Shown here in pieces: positions 1 through 7,944 of a stretch of 64,000 bases of DNA (position 1 is its first letter; the number at the start of each line of letters is the position of its first letter). The stretch covers positions 930,001 through 994,000 of the forward strand of contig JAHBSI010000001.1 in NCBI GenBank assembly GCA_019639195.1, written 5' to 3'. The position numbers were made by a program, and so were the translations under genes. The DNA comes from Acidobacteriota bacterium. GTDB taxonomy: Bacteria > Acidobacteriota > Blastocatellia > Pyrinomonadales > Pyrinomonadaceae. The notes under the pieces are model-generated. The model had not been told where the DNA came from, made no database searches, and was given only the letters and a program-made list of their open reading frames with translations.

Positions 1-1
1 G

Positions 2-991
2 CAATTCGTGCCGCCATTTGTTCTGGGCACGCTTGTGGGCACGCTGCCGCTCGTGCATCTGCACAGCCTTCTTGTCGTCTTTATCGTTGCGGCCGTCTGC
101 CTGCTCCTGTATATCCGACGTTGGAAGGAATGGTTCACCTTCGCGGTCGGGGTATCGATCGTCGCTGTGCCGATCCTCGCCTGGCTTACGACCGGCGAAG
201 CATCGGATGCGTCGAAATTTATCGGATGGAATTTCGGTTGGGACAAGGGCGATAAGAATTTCTTCTACTTCTGGTTCCTGAACACAGGCCTTGTGATCCC
301 GCTGATCGCTGCAGGCGTCTATTTTGCGTGGAAGAAAGGTTCGATGGAAGAACATCGGCAGCTTCGATGTGCCGCCCTCTTCTATATCCCGTTCGCGTTG
401 ATCTTTCTCATCGCGAATGTGGTGAAACTCGCTCCGTGGGAATGGGACAATATCAAGATCCTGATCTATTGGTTCGCTGGTTCGATCCCGTTCATCGCAC
501 TCGCGATCGTGTGGGCCTGGGAGAGAAAGGCGGTCTGGCTGAAGGCCGTTGCCGCACTGTGCTTTCTTTCACTGATCGCATCCGGAGCCTTGGATGTTTA
601 CCGAACGGCGAACGGGCAGAACGTCGTGAAGGTCTTTGATGCGGACGGTGTGAAAATTGCGGACGCGATAAAAGAGAAGACGGCCGCGAATTCGCTCATC
701 TTGAACGCCCCGACCTATAATTCCGCGGTCGTTCTTTCCGGACGGCAGTCCTTGATGCGTTACACGGGACATTTGTCCTCTCACGGCATCAGTTTTGAGG
801 ACAGGGAAAAGGATGTGAAGACGATCTATCTCGGCGGAGGCGTTGCCGATATTTTGCTCCGGAAATACGGTATCGACTACGTCCTTGTTTCACCCGCTGA
901 GCGAAATGAGCTGCAGGCGAACGACGAGTACTTTCAAAAATTCCCGCTCGTTGCCGAGAGCGGACAGTATCGCCTCTATAAAGTAAAATAG
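2..991 (+). CDS. GT-C-like multi-pass membrane protein, 5' end outside window
   Basis: The frame is open to the left edge, so the N-terminus is missing; a GTG at 8 is only an internal candidate. What remains is about 328 residues with several hydrophobic helices separated by short basic loops. A soluble C-terminal part of about 110 residues ends with a segment typical of GT-C/PMT-like transferases (YGIDYVLVSPAER near residues 290-305, then a Tyr-rich end). The next gene, an Agl23-like membrane protein, starts about 20 bases downstream on the same strand, so the two probably share a transcript and a role in lipid-linked glycan transfer. That role is inferred from fold and context; no catalytic residue can be assigned in this fragment. 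Confidence 0.6.
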   Translation, partial: QFVPPFVLGTLVGTLPLVHLHSLLVVFIVAAVCLLLYIRRWKEWFTFAVGVSIVAVPILAWLTTGEASDASKFIGWNFGWDKGDKNFFYFWFLNTGLVIPLIAAGVYFAWKKGSMEEHRQLRCAALFYIPFALIFLIANVVKLAPWEWDNIKILIYWFAGSIPFIALAIVWAWERKAVWLKAVAALCFLSLIASGALDVYRTANGQNVVKVFDADGVKIADAIKEKTAANSLILNAPTYNSAVVLSGRQSLMRYTGHLSSHGISFEDREKDVKTIYLGGGVADILLRKYGIDYVLVSPAERNELQANDEYFQKFPLVAESGQYRLYKVK

Positions 992-1013
992 CCCCGACGA
1001 GATACGCCATTTG

Positions 1014-3029
1014 ATGACCGAGACGAAGATAAGCGAACAAGAAGAGCCGCCAAGGACGCGGCCGGATATCGTCTGGCTTTGCTGTTCAACGGCAGTGACA
1101 ATTGCGGCGTTCGTCTTTCGGTTTTACGATCTTACGCTCAAGCCGCTGCACCATGACGAAGGCGTCAACGGATTTTTTCTGACGACGCTCTATCGAACAG
1201 GTGTTTATAAGTACGACCCGGCAAATTACCACGGCCCGACGCTCTATTACATCTCACTTTTCTTCTCGAAGATCTTCGGGCTGAACACGTTTGCCGTTCG
1301 GACGAGCGTTGCCGTATTCGGCGTGCTTACGGTCGTCCTTGTGCTCTATCTAAGGCGTTATCTTGGGCGGATCGGGAGCCTTTCCGCGGCGCTGTTTCTC
1401 GCGCTCTCGCCGGGAATGGTCTATATCTCGCGATACTTTATTCACGAGACGTTCTTTACATTCTGCAGCCTTGCGATCGTCGTTTCGGTCGTGCTTTTCA
1501 TCGAAAGGCTAAAGGCCGGTGTCTGTGCGAAGGTTTGGTTAGCGATCCTACTCGCTGTTTGTTTTATTCCGTCAGGCCTGAATATCGCAGAATATTTTTC
1601 GAACGGAAATGCGACGGCCTTGTGGGCTTTTCGAAGCGCGATCATTATCGTCGAGCTTGTCCTGATCTATCTTGTTCTTAAAAGCCTGCTTGAGTGGCGC
1701 GACGGCCGGCCGATATATCTGATACTTGCCGCGGCCTCAGCAGCCCTTCTTTTTGCGACAAAAGAGACGGCATTCATCACTATCGGAACGATGCTTATCG
1801 CGACCGCGGCAACACGCATCTGGCAGAAGAATGTGAGCGAAGAACTAAGCAATGCGAAATGGCGCATACTTTGGCTGTTCCAGTTTGCAGTGCTTGCGGC
1901 CGCGGTCGTTTTTTATACTCACACGCTCGACGGTTTGAAATGGCTGCATACGTACTTTCTAGGTGAGAATAGCGTAAAGGAACCGTTTGCATTCTATACG
2001 CTCTGTCTGCTCGCGATCGTGGTGATCGCGGCGTGGGCAATGTTCCTCGCAGCTTATCGTGGAGGAAAGCTCGCTGCTTTCTCGGAGCCGGAACTTACTT
2101 ACAAAGGCTTTTTTAGTGCATTTGGAACCGGCGGAGACAAGATGCTGCTGATCTCTGCTTCCGCGGTCACGTTCGTCTTTGTGCTCGCGGTCTTTTTCTC
2201 GTCGTATTTTACATTTCCGGAAGGGCTGTCGCGTGCTGTCGAGGCATATATGCTCTGGACAAAGACCGGCACAAAGGACCACACGCAGAATGGCGTTCTC
2301 GCATACGTAAAATGGGGAATGAAGGTCGAATCGCCCCTTCTTCTTCTTTCCGCACTCGGCGGTGCGATCGCTTTTCTAAGGCCGTGGAATCGTTTCGCGG
2401 TCTTTTCGGCGTTCTGGGGGTTTGGAATGTTCGCCGCCTACACGATCATTCCATATAAGACCCCGTGGCTCGCACTTAGCTTCTTTCTTCCTTTGTGTCT
2501 GGTCGCGGGCTATGGCATCAACGAGATCCTTTCATCGAAGTTCATTGCGGCCCGGCTTTCGGGAATACTGGCCTTGATTCTCGCGGCCGCATTGCTCACC
2601 TATCAGGCGTACGACCTGAACTTCGTCCGATATGACGACGAGGATATGGGCTACGTTTACGCACACACAAAACGCGGTATGCTCGACCTCGTAAAAGAGA
2701 TCGAACATTTCGCGGCGAAAAGCTCGGCAGGGCGTGATTCGACGATCGAGATCGTCTCACCCGATTATTGGCCGTTGACCTGGTATCTGAACGATTATCC
2801 TCACGCAAACTTCTACGGCAGCCTTGTCGATGCGAACACCGCTGAGATGATCGTCGCAAAGAAGAACGACCAGGATACGCAGGTTGTCGAGAAATATTCG
2901 GCACACTATAAATTCGTCGGCGTTTATCCGCTGCGTCCCGGAGTCGATCTGATGCTGCTCGTCCGACGTGACCTCGCAGACCCGGAAGACCAGGACCTGT
3001 ATAGGATCTACGAATACGAATCAAAATAA
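1014..3029 (+). CDS. Agl23-like (TIGR03663-type) membrane protein, probable GT-C glycosyltransferase
   Basis: A 671-residue polytopic protein. After the first membrane helix comes LKPLHHDEGVNGFF (about residues 44-57), the acidic first-loop motif of GT-C transferases and of the family annotated as flippase activity-associated Agl23. A second marker, YDPANYHGPTLYY, follows. About ten further hydrophobic helices precede a soluble C-terminal domain of about 150 residues. The ATG at 1014 was preferred over an adjacent in-frame TTG at 1011; neither has a strong ribosome site. It follows the previous membrane protein closely. In known cases the family acts on lipid-linked sugars at the membrane; the substrate cannot be read from sequence. 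Confidence 0.75.
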   Translation: MTETKISEQEEPPRTRPDIVWLCCSTAVTIAAFVFRFYDLTLKPLHHDEGVNGFFLTTLYRTGVYKYDPANYHGPTLYYISLFFSKIFGLNTFAVRTSVAVFGVLTVVLVLYLRRYLGRIGSLSAALFLALSPGMVYISRYFIHETFFTFCSLAIVVSVVLFIERLKAGVCAKVWLAILLAVCFIPSGLNIAEYFSNGNATALWAFRSAIIIVELVLIYLVLKSLLEWRDGRPIYLILAAASAALLFATKETAFITIGTMLIATAATRIWQKNVSEELSNAKWRILWLFQFAVLAAAVVFYTHTLDGLKWLHTYFLGENSVKEPFAFYTLCLLAIVVIAAWAMFLAAYRGGKLAAFSEPELTYKGFFSAFGTGGDKMLLISASAVTFVFVLAVFFSSYFTFPEGLSRAVEAYMLWTKTGTKDHTQNGVLAYVKWGMKVESPLLLLSALGGAIAFLRPWNRFAVFSAFWGFGMFAAYTIIPYKTPWLALSFFLPLCLVAGYGINEILSSKFIAARLSGILALILAAALLTYQAYDLNFVRYDDEDMGYVYAHTKRGMLDLVKEIEHFAAKSSAGRDSTIEIVSPDYWPLTWYLNDYPHANFYGSLVDANTAEMIVAKKNDQDTQVVEKYSAHYKFVGVYPLRPGVDLMLLVRRDLADPEDQDLYRIYEYESK

Positions 3030-3108
3030 CGCGAACTTTTGATAAACAATTCTCTTAGTTTCTTCGTAACACCTGCCAGCAAATTCTTTTAAGGAGTAGA
3101 TTCAAAAG

Positions 3109-3864
3109 GTGAAATATTTTTGTGTTTTTGGGTTGATATTGCTGCTTGGCGCATCGGCGTTTGCTCGCGAAATTAAGAACGGAACCGATCTGATCACGGC
3201 GATGAACGCCAAATACGCCGGCAAGTGGTACAAAACACTGACCTTCGAGCAGAAGACGACAAACTTCGGCCCGGACGGCAAGGCCGACGTCTCTACATGG
3301 TACGAGGCAATGAAGGTGCCCGGTTACCTGCGTATCGATTTTGCCCCGACCGAAAAAGGTGACGGCATCTTGTTCGCCGCCGGAAAGGTCTTTTCGTTCA
3401 AGGACGGCAAGACAAAAGGCGGCCGCGATTTTGTCCATCCGCTTATGGTCGTCGGCTTCGATGTCTATGCCCAACCGGTCGAGACGACGATCGCCGAGGT
3501 AAAGAAAATGGGGATCGATCTCTCAAAGCTTCATACGGAGAAATGGCAAGGGCGAGACGTCTATGTTGTCGGTGCGGACAAAGGCGACGTGAGGTCGCCG
3601 CAGCTTTGGGTCGATAAGAAAAGGCTAGTCTTCGTGCGTTTGATACAACTCGCGGGCAAGGACAAAAAGAGCGTGAGCGAAACCCAGTTCAATAAGTACG
3701 TAAAAGCTGGCGGCGGTTGGGTTTCCGCTGAAGTGCTTTTCTTTGTTGACGGAAAACATACGACCAGCGAGGATTACTCGAAGATCAAGGTCGATACAAA
3801 ACTAAGCGATGATCTTTGGGATCAGGAGAAATGGATGAGCGTCGATAAGAACTATTGGAAATAA
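3109..3864 (+). CDS. LolA-like exported protein
   Basis: 251 residues starting at GTG 3109, with AAGGAG at 3091-3096 supporting that start. A signal peptide (KYFCVFGLILLLGASAFA) ends near residue 20. The mature part alternates short beta strands and has the look of the LolA/LolB-like unclosed barrel used by lipoprotein carriers and DUF1571-type proteins: a YEAMKVPGYLRIDF strand near 63-76, a PQLWVDKK strand near 164, and WVSAEVLFFVDG near 204. It lies after two membrane glycosyl genes and ends before a bidirectional terminator shared with dps. A periplasmic lipid- or lipoprotein-binding role is inference. Confidence 0.55.
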   Translation: MKYFCVFGLILLLGASAFAREIKNGTDLITAMNAKYAGKWYKTLTFEQKTTNFGPDGKADVSTWYEAMKVPGYLRIDFAPTEKGDGILFAAGKVFSFKDGKTKGGRDFVHPLMVVGFDVYAQPVETTIAEVKKMGIDLSKLHTEKWQGRDVYVVGADKGDVRSPQLWVDKKRLVFVRLIQLAGKDKKSVSETQFNKYVKAGGGWVSAEVLFFVDGKHTTSEDYSKIKVDTKLSDDLWDQEKWMSVDKNYWK

Positions 3865-3886
3865 CGCCACGATGTTTGACCGAAAA

Positions 3887-3925
3887 ATGGGCACGCACAT
3901 TCAAAATGTGCGTGCCCATTATTTT
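3887..3925. terminator. Bidirectional intrinsic terminator between LolA-like gene and dps
   Basis: A perfect 15-bp stem (ATGGGCACGCACATT at 3887-3901 and its complement at 3905-3919) closes a 3-base loop. It is followed by a T-rich run on the plus strand (tatttttat) and by TTTTTCG on the minus strand. It can therefore end both converging transcripts. Confidence 0.85.
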
Positions 3926-3941
3926 TATCTCAGATGTCTTC

Positions 3942-4418
3942 TTAACTTTGCCGATGGGCTTCGACAAACCACAGCAGCTTGTCAATGTTTCGCGAAACGC
4001 CGGTAAAAAGGTCTGCGGTGTCGGCATCACCAAGTTTGTCTGTGGCATCAATGTCCGCACGAACCCGCTTGCCAAACTCCGCAAGAGCGGTCGAGAGAGC
4101 ATCAACGTGGTCCGCTCCGTCCGAGATCTCGAGCGGATACTCCGGAAGTTCGGAGTTTTGAGCGGCAACCCTGACAGTTCCCAGCGCCGTGCCTCCAAGC
4201 GACGTGATCCGTTCGGCGATATCGTCGACCATTGGATCAACTTCGCTCGCAACTCTATCAAAGAGTTCGTGCAGGGCGATGAAGCTCATCCCCTTCACAT
4301 TCCAGTGAGCCTGTTTTGCCTGTGATTTTAAGTCGGCCGCATCAGCGAGCCGCTGATTTAGTATCGCAACAAGTTTTTCTCTCGCGTCTTTTGGAATATC
4401 GATCTTTGTATTATGCAT
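3942..4418 (-). CDS. dps: Dps family ferritin-like DNA-protection protein
   Basis: 158 residues, the usual Dps length. The ferroxidase ligands are intact and spaced exactly as in E. coli Dps: H38, H50, D54, D65 and E69, within AHWNVKG, ALHELFD and DDIAERI. Dps dodecamers oxidise and store iron using peroxide and protect DNA in the cytoplasm. The start is fixed by an AGGAGG ribosome site just upstream (plus-strand 4424-4433 reversed). The gene is monocistronic, with its own strong promoter and a shared terminator. A PerR-like operator over the -10 element predicts peroxide induction. Confidence 0.95.
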   Translation of the reverse strand: MHNTKIDIPKDAREKLVAILNQRLADAADLKSQAKQAHWNVKGMSFIALHELFDRVASEVDPMVDDIAERITSLGGTALGTVRVAAQNSELPEYPLEISDGADHVDALSTALAEFGKRVRADIDATDKLGDADTADLFTGVSRNIDKLLWFVEAHRQS

Positions 4419-4437
4419 AGCTACTCCTCCTTTAGAG

Positions 4438-4474
4438 TTATTATAATTCTAAATGGACGGTCTGTGAGTGTCAA
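4438..4474 (-). promoter_or_regulatory. dps promoter with overlapping PerR-like box
   Basis: On the minus strand TTGACA (4474-4469) is followed by 17 bases and TAGAAT (4451-4446), close to the sigma-70 ideal. The 15-mer TTAGAATTATAATAA (4452-4438) covers the -10 element and matches the PerR consensus TTATAATNATTATAA at 12 of 14 defined positions. Promoter and box positions are seen; regulation by PerR is inferred from known dps/mrgA control. Confidence 0.7.
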
Positions 4475-4504
4475 GTCGCCCCAAACCATTTCAGATTGTC
4501 GATA

Positions 4505-5218
4505 TTATCGCGGCGCTTCTGTAGGGATAATGTTCGCGGCCGCGTTCGCGGCATTTCCGAATTGCCTTCCCGGCTGCATGCTGAGTCCGGCGCCCCGGAA
4601 CAGCGGCGTGAAAACCCATTTTGAGTGATTCTCAAGGCCGTAATAAGCTACGATCGATCTGCCGCGGTCCTGGCTTGCAACGCCGATAAAGGGCGTATCT
4701 TGGGTCAGGATCTCAGTCCCCTCGTCAACGGGTGCCGTCTTGTCGGTCTCTGTCTCGGTATTCAGCGAGTTAACGATAACGATCGCCCAGCGATCAAAGA
4801 CCTGGCTTGGATTTGACGGGAGCAGACCGCCATTATAATCCTGAACACTTTTTGCGAACGGAGCGAGCGACTTGCCGTCTGCGGGAATCAGGCGCCATTT
4901 TCCATTCTCGCTAAGAGGGTCTATGGCAGCCGATGGCCGCAGTATCTGCCGCGTTTTGGTTCCTTCCGGAAGGCCCTCGAGGAGATCGTCGATCGAATTT
5001 GGGAGCTTCGCACCGCGATAGAATTCAACGTATTGGCGGATCGCATCGGCGACCTCTTCACCGCGGGCGATCGCCTCCAGTTCGCGTTCACGCTGGATCT
5101 CGGTTGCGACCGTCGGTGCAACCGCGAGCAATGCAACGGCGAAGATCGCCATTATCGCCAAAACGGCGATGAGCGTCATTCCGCTTTCCTGCCGGCCCCT
5201 ACTGATCGTCGTCCACAT
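4505..5218 (-). CDS. Type II/IV secretion pseudopilin-like protein
   Basis: The start at 5218 gives 237 residues with a short basic leader and a prepilin peptidase site, RQESG|MTLIAVLAIMAIF, followed by a long hydrophobic helix. In-frame ATGs at 5242 and 5266 would give a longer leader and overlap the upstream gene further. Position 5 of the mature protein is Ala, not the near-invariant Glu. The rest is an amphipathic helix (RELEAIARGEEVADAI) and a globular domain. It is last in an operon with PilN-, PilO- and PilP-like genes and overlaps the preceding gene by 20 bases. The likely role is a minor pilin or pseudopilin of an inner-membrane pilus or secretion machine. Confidence 0.75.
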   Translation of the reverse strand: MWTTISRGRQESGMTLIAVLAIMAIFAVALLAVAPTVATEIQRERELEAIARGEEVADAIRQYVEFYRGAKLPNSIDDLLEGLPEGTKTRQILRPSAAIDPLSENGKWRLIPADGKSLAPFAKSVQDYNGGLLPSNPSQVFDRWAIVIVNSLNTETETDKTAPVDEGTEILTQDTPFIGVASQDRGRSIVAYYGLENHSKWVFTPLFRGAGLSMQPGRQFGNAANAAANIIPTEAPR

Positions 5219-6305
5219 CTTCCTTGGAGCCTTTGTCGCCATTCTGTTGATTGACCGGCGGTACATTTGGGGACTTCGCCGGCCGAATATTGTTGCACGG
5301 TATTCCGGGCGGACAATTATTCGGATCGATCTGCTGCTGCTGAGGCTGCTGATAGTTCGGAAAAGGAGTATTCATCTGCGGATATCCGCCGCGTCGAGGA
5401 GGCCCGGTTGGCTGGTTCGACGCCGGAACATCAGCAGGTTGAGCGATAGGTATCCTGTGTTTGAAGCCCAGCGACGTGTCCTCGAACATCGCTTCTCCGG
5501 GCGTGAGCTTGACCAGCCTGAAACGCCCGCCCGCGACATCATTAATTCTCAATCCGAAGGGCGATGCGTCGGATTTGCCGGCATCCGTAAAGTAGCCTGT
5601 GTCGTTATTGAACCGCTTGCGGCCGATCATCCCGAGATACGTATAGGTCGGTTTTGGCGGAGCCTGTACCGTCAGCATAAACTGCGTCGAGTATTTCTTT
5701 CCGTCCGGCGATTGGACGATGACCTGGCGTGAGCCCTCGCTCGTCAATAGGTTTGCTGGAATGTTCGTGACCAGCCTTTGCGGGCTGATGAACTGCGTCG
5801 GGAATTCTGTCTGGTTGAAATATATCCGTGCGTTGGGTTCGAACCGGTCGCCAATGACCTCAAGCCGCAGACCATTTGTTCCAGCATAGACGGATGACGG
5901 ATTCAGCGCCGTCATTTCATACGCAGGCGTTGGCGTCGGAGCCGGCGTTGGCGGCGGAACTACGACAACCGGCGTCGGGCTGTATGGTGTCGGCTTTGGC
6001 GGTTCGTAGAAAGCAAAGATATTGCGGCCCGGATCCGGTGCCGGAACATTCGCAGGCATCACGACCGGGGTCGTCGTATCGGTAAAATTCTGTTCGTCAG
6101 CAGTCGGAAGTGTAAAAGCTCCCGGTGCGGCAGGCGACGGTTTCGGGGTCGGACTCGCCTTCGTCGTCGCGCTCGATGCAGGTGAACTTGCGAACAGGCC
6201 TCGGCCGAATGCGTAAAAAAGTGCGACGGCAGCAAGTACCGCGAGCACGATCGCAGCGATCAGCTTCTTTCTCTCGTTCGGGTCATTTACTGCTCGAGCT
6301 ACCAT
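5199..6305 (-). CDS. Single-pass membrane protein with IPT/TIG domain and PilP/GspC-like C-terminus
   Basis: 368 residues. A short cytoplasmic end and one membrane helix (LIAAIVLAVLAAVALFYAFG, about 15-34) lead into a Pro/Thr-rich linker with PTP repeats (about 100-130). An IPT/TIG-like beta domain follows (LNPSSVYAGTNGLRLEVIG, near 134-152). Then comes a segment shaped like the PilP/GspC homology region (YLGMIGRKRFNN, then INDVAGGRFRLVKLTPGEAMF), and a Pro/Gln-rich acidic tail. It lies directly after pilO-like and before the pseudopilin gene. In PilN-PilO-PilP systems this position links the inner-membrane platform to the secretin; assignment here rests on position and weak similarity. Confidence 0.6.
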   Translation of the reverse strand: MVARAVNDPNERKKLIAAIVLAVLAAVALFYAFGRGLFASSPASSATTKASPTPKPSPAAPGAFTLPTADEQNFTDTTTPVVMPANVPAPDPGRNIFAFYEPPKPTPYSPTPVVVVPPPTPAPTPTPAYEMTALNPSSVYAGTNGLRLEVIGDRFEPNARIYFNQTEFPTQFISPQRLVTNIPANLLTSEGSRQVIVQSPDGKKYSTQFMLTVQAPPKPTYTYLGMIGRKRFNNDTGYFTDAGKSDASPFGLRINDVAGGRFRLVKLTPGEAMFEDTSLGFKHRIPIAQPADVPASNQPTGPPRRGGYPQMNTPFPNYQQPQQQQIDPNNCPPGIPCNNIRPAKSPNVPPVNQQNGDKGSKEDVDDDQ

Positions 6306-7174
6306 TACTGCGTCGCTCCTTCGCTCGGCATTGGCGGTGCGAAATTCGGCCGGCGGAAATAAGCGGCCATCTCGATGCGGAGCGAGACGACCTCGCCGTG
6401 TGTCTTACCTTTCGGCCTTTGCGGCTGGGCCTTTTCGTTCGCATCTGCGATCGGAAAACCATTCTGATCGAACGCCGGCGGACCTTGAGCACCCTGGGCG
6501 GGCGGCTTTGACACATCGGTCTTTTGCTGAGTATCCGATGGAGCAAGCTCTATCGCACTGATAACGACGAATTCGCCGCCGGTCTCGATATCACGAATGA
6601 ATCGGCGGAGATTCTGATAAGAGCCCTCGACCGTGGTCGTTACATACACACCCGGAAAAAGGCTGCGAAAACGTTCGCGACCGCGTTCTTCCTGCGATTG
6701 GTTGTTAGTTGTGCCTTCGGTGATCGGTTCAAGCGGCTGGTAATCAGGGCCGCTCGTATTCACAAGGCCGTAGGCAGATATCAGGCCGTTGATCCGCTGG
6801 TAAAGAGCTCCGCGTCCATTGTCCGCGGCGGGAAGATACCGCAGTTCGAAATTATCCGCGCTGTCGAGCAATTTCGCGACCTGGCCTTCGGTCGTCGTGA
6901 TCTCGCCGTATCTTGATTGAGCGGCGATCTTTTCCGCCTCGAGGCGGTCCGCTTCGGAGCGGTTTGTTACGACCGAATTGTTCGACGGCACAACAAAAAA
7001 TACATATGCGAGAATCGCCGCAAGCAATACGATGCCGCCAACGGCGACGGCTCCGATCTCGAGCGGTCCCCACATACCGCCGTAAACTTTACGCGGCCGC
7101 CGCGAATAAAGCGTCGGGTCCTGCGAAATGGTCTCGGGGGCGGTCTGTTCGACCTGACCTTCGATCTCGGCCAT
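6305..7174 (-). CDS. PilO-like type IV pilus assembly protein
   Basis: 289 residues. A 50-residue cytoplasmic N-terminus is followed by one membrane helix (IGAVAVGGIVLLAAILAYVF, about 40-59), a coiled-coil-like stretch (SEADRLEAEKIAAQSRYGE) and a ferredoxin-like periplasmic domain with GVYVTTTVEGSYQNLRRFI near 182-200, the typical PilO core. The stop and start overlap by one base with the neighbours on both sides, so translation is probably coupled. PilO pairs with PilN to hold the pilus motor to the cell envelope. A low-complexity tail is typical of acidobacterial versions. Confidence 0.75.
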   Translation of the reverse strand: MAEIEGQVEQTAPETISQDPTLYSRRPRKVYGGMWGPLEIGAVAVGGIVLLAAILAYVFFVVPSNNSVVTNRSEADRLEAEKIAAQSRYGEITTTEGQVAKLLDSADNFELRYLPAADNGRGALYQRINGLISAYGLVNTSGPDYQPLEPITEGTTNNQSQEERGRERFRSLFPGVYVTTTVEGSYQNLRRFIRDIETGGEFVVISAIELAPSDTQQKTDVSKPPAQGAQGPPAFDQNGFPIADANEKAQPQRPKGKTHGEVVSLRIEMAAYFRRPNFAPPMPSEGATQ

Positions 7175-7836
7175 TATTCGCCACCTCCCGAATTATTTTG
7201 CGCAATATCGGTTTGCGGAGCGGCGTAGGAATAACCGGGTGAATATACGACGCGCAGCGTGTATTCCGTATAGACCGAAAGGTCGGTCTTCTGCAGGTCC
7301 TGGCCGCGAAGTTCCGCAAGGAAAAGGCCGGAATTCTGCATATTCTGTATCATCTGCTGGACGCCGGCGTAGTCGCGGCTGATAACGCCGAGCTCGAGTT
7401 CTGCCCGAACTTTCGCGCCATCCGTGTAAATATGCTGCACCGAGATCCTTGATGCTGAAACGCTGCCCGGCATTACGCTCTCGAGGTCGGCAAATAGCTT
7501 CGACCAGCCGAAGCCTTTGTTCGCAACAAGCCGATGGGCCGCACTCAAGACCGTCCGCTGCTCGGGTGTGAGCTGTTGCCGGACCTTTTCGCCCTCGCCC
7601 TTTAGTCTCGCGATCTCGCCTTTTGACGCCTCGATACGGGCAGCGAGGATCTTATTCGTGTCGGAATTTTGCTTTAGCTTTGCTATACAGACGATGCCCA
7701 GCACACCGGCGGCAAGCAATAAGGCCGCGGCTGCCAGATATGGCAGAACGCGATTGCGGAATGGCTTAGTCGCCAGATTTAGATCGGAAATGCGAGACAA
7801 TCCAGTACCCTTTTTCGTTAACTTTCGCCCGTTCAT
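7174..7836 (-). CDS. PilN-like type IV pilus assembly protein
   Basis: 220 residues. The N-terminus carries DLNLATKPFRNR, the INL-type segment that in PilN binds PilM. One membrane helix follows (VLPYLAAAALLLAAGVLGIV), then a coiled coil with alternating Lys/Glu, and a ferredoxin-like domain near 120-190 (AELELGVISRDYAGVQQMI). It opens a four-gene minus-strand operon. No PilM-like ATPase lies upstream: the next gene is a VWA protein 109 bases away, so PilM must be encoded elsewhere or be absent. Confidence 0.75.
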   Translation of the reverse strand: MNGRKLTKKGTGLSRISDLNLATKPFRNRVLPYLAAAALLLAAGVLGIVCIAKLKQNSDTNKILAARIEASKGEIARLKGEGEKVRQQLTPEQRTVLSAAHRLVANKGFGWSKLFADLESVMPGSVSASRISVQHIYTDGAKVRAELELGVISRDYAGVQQMIQNMQNSGLFLAELRGQDLQKTDLSVYTEYTLRVVYSPGYSYAAPQTDIAQNNSGGGE

Positions 7837-7944
7837 TATATAAAACCTGTCGAGGCCGGGCGAAGCGTGCAGTTTAGCACGAAAAACCGGGCAATGTCTT
7901 TCACGCGTCGTTGCGGCAAGTTGTTGCGAAAACTTTCCTTATGC

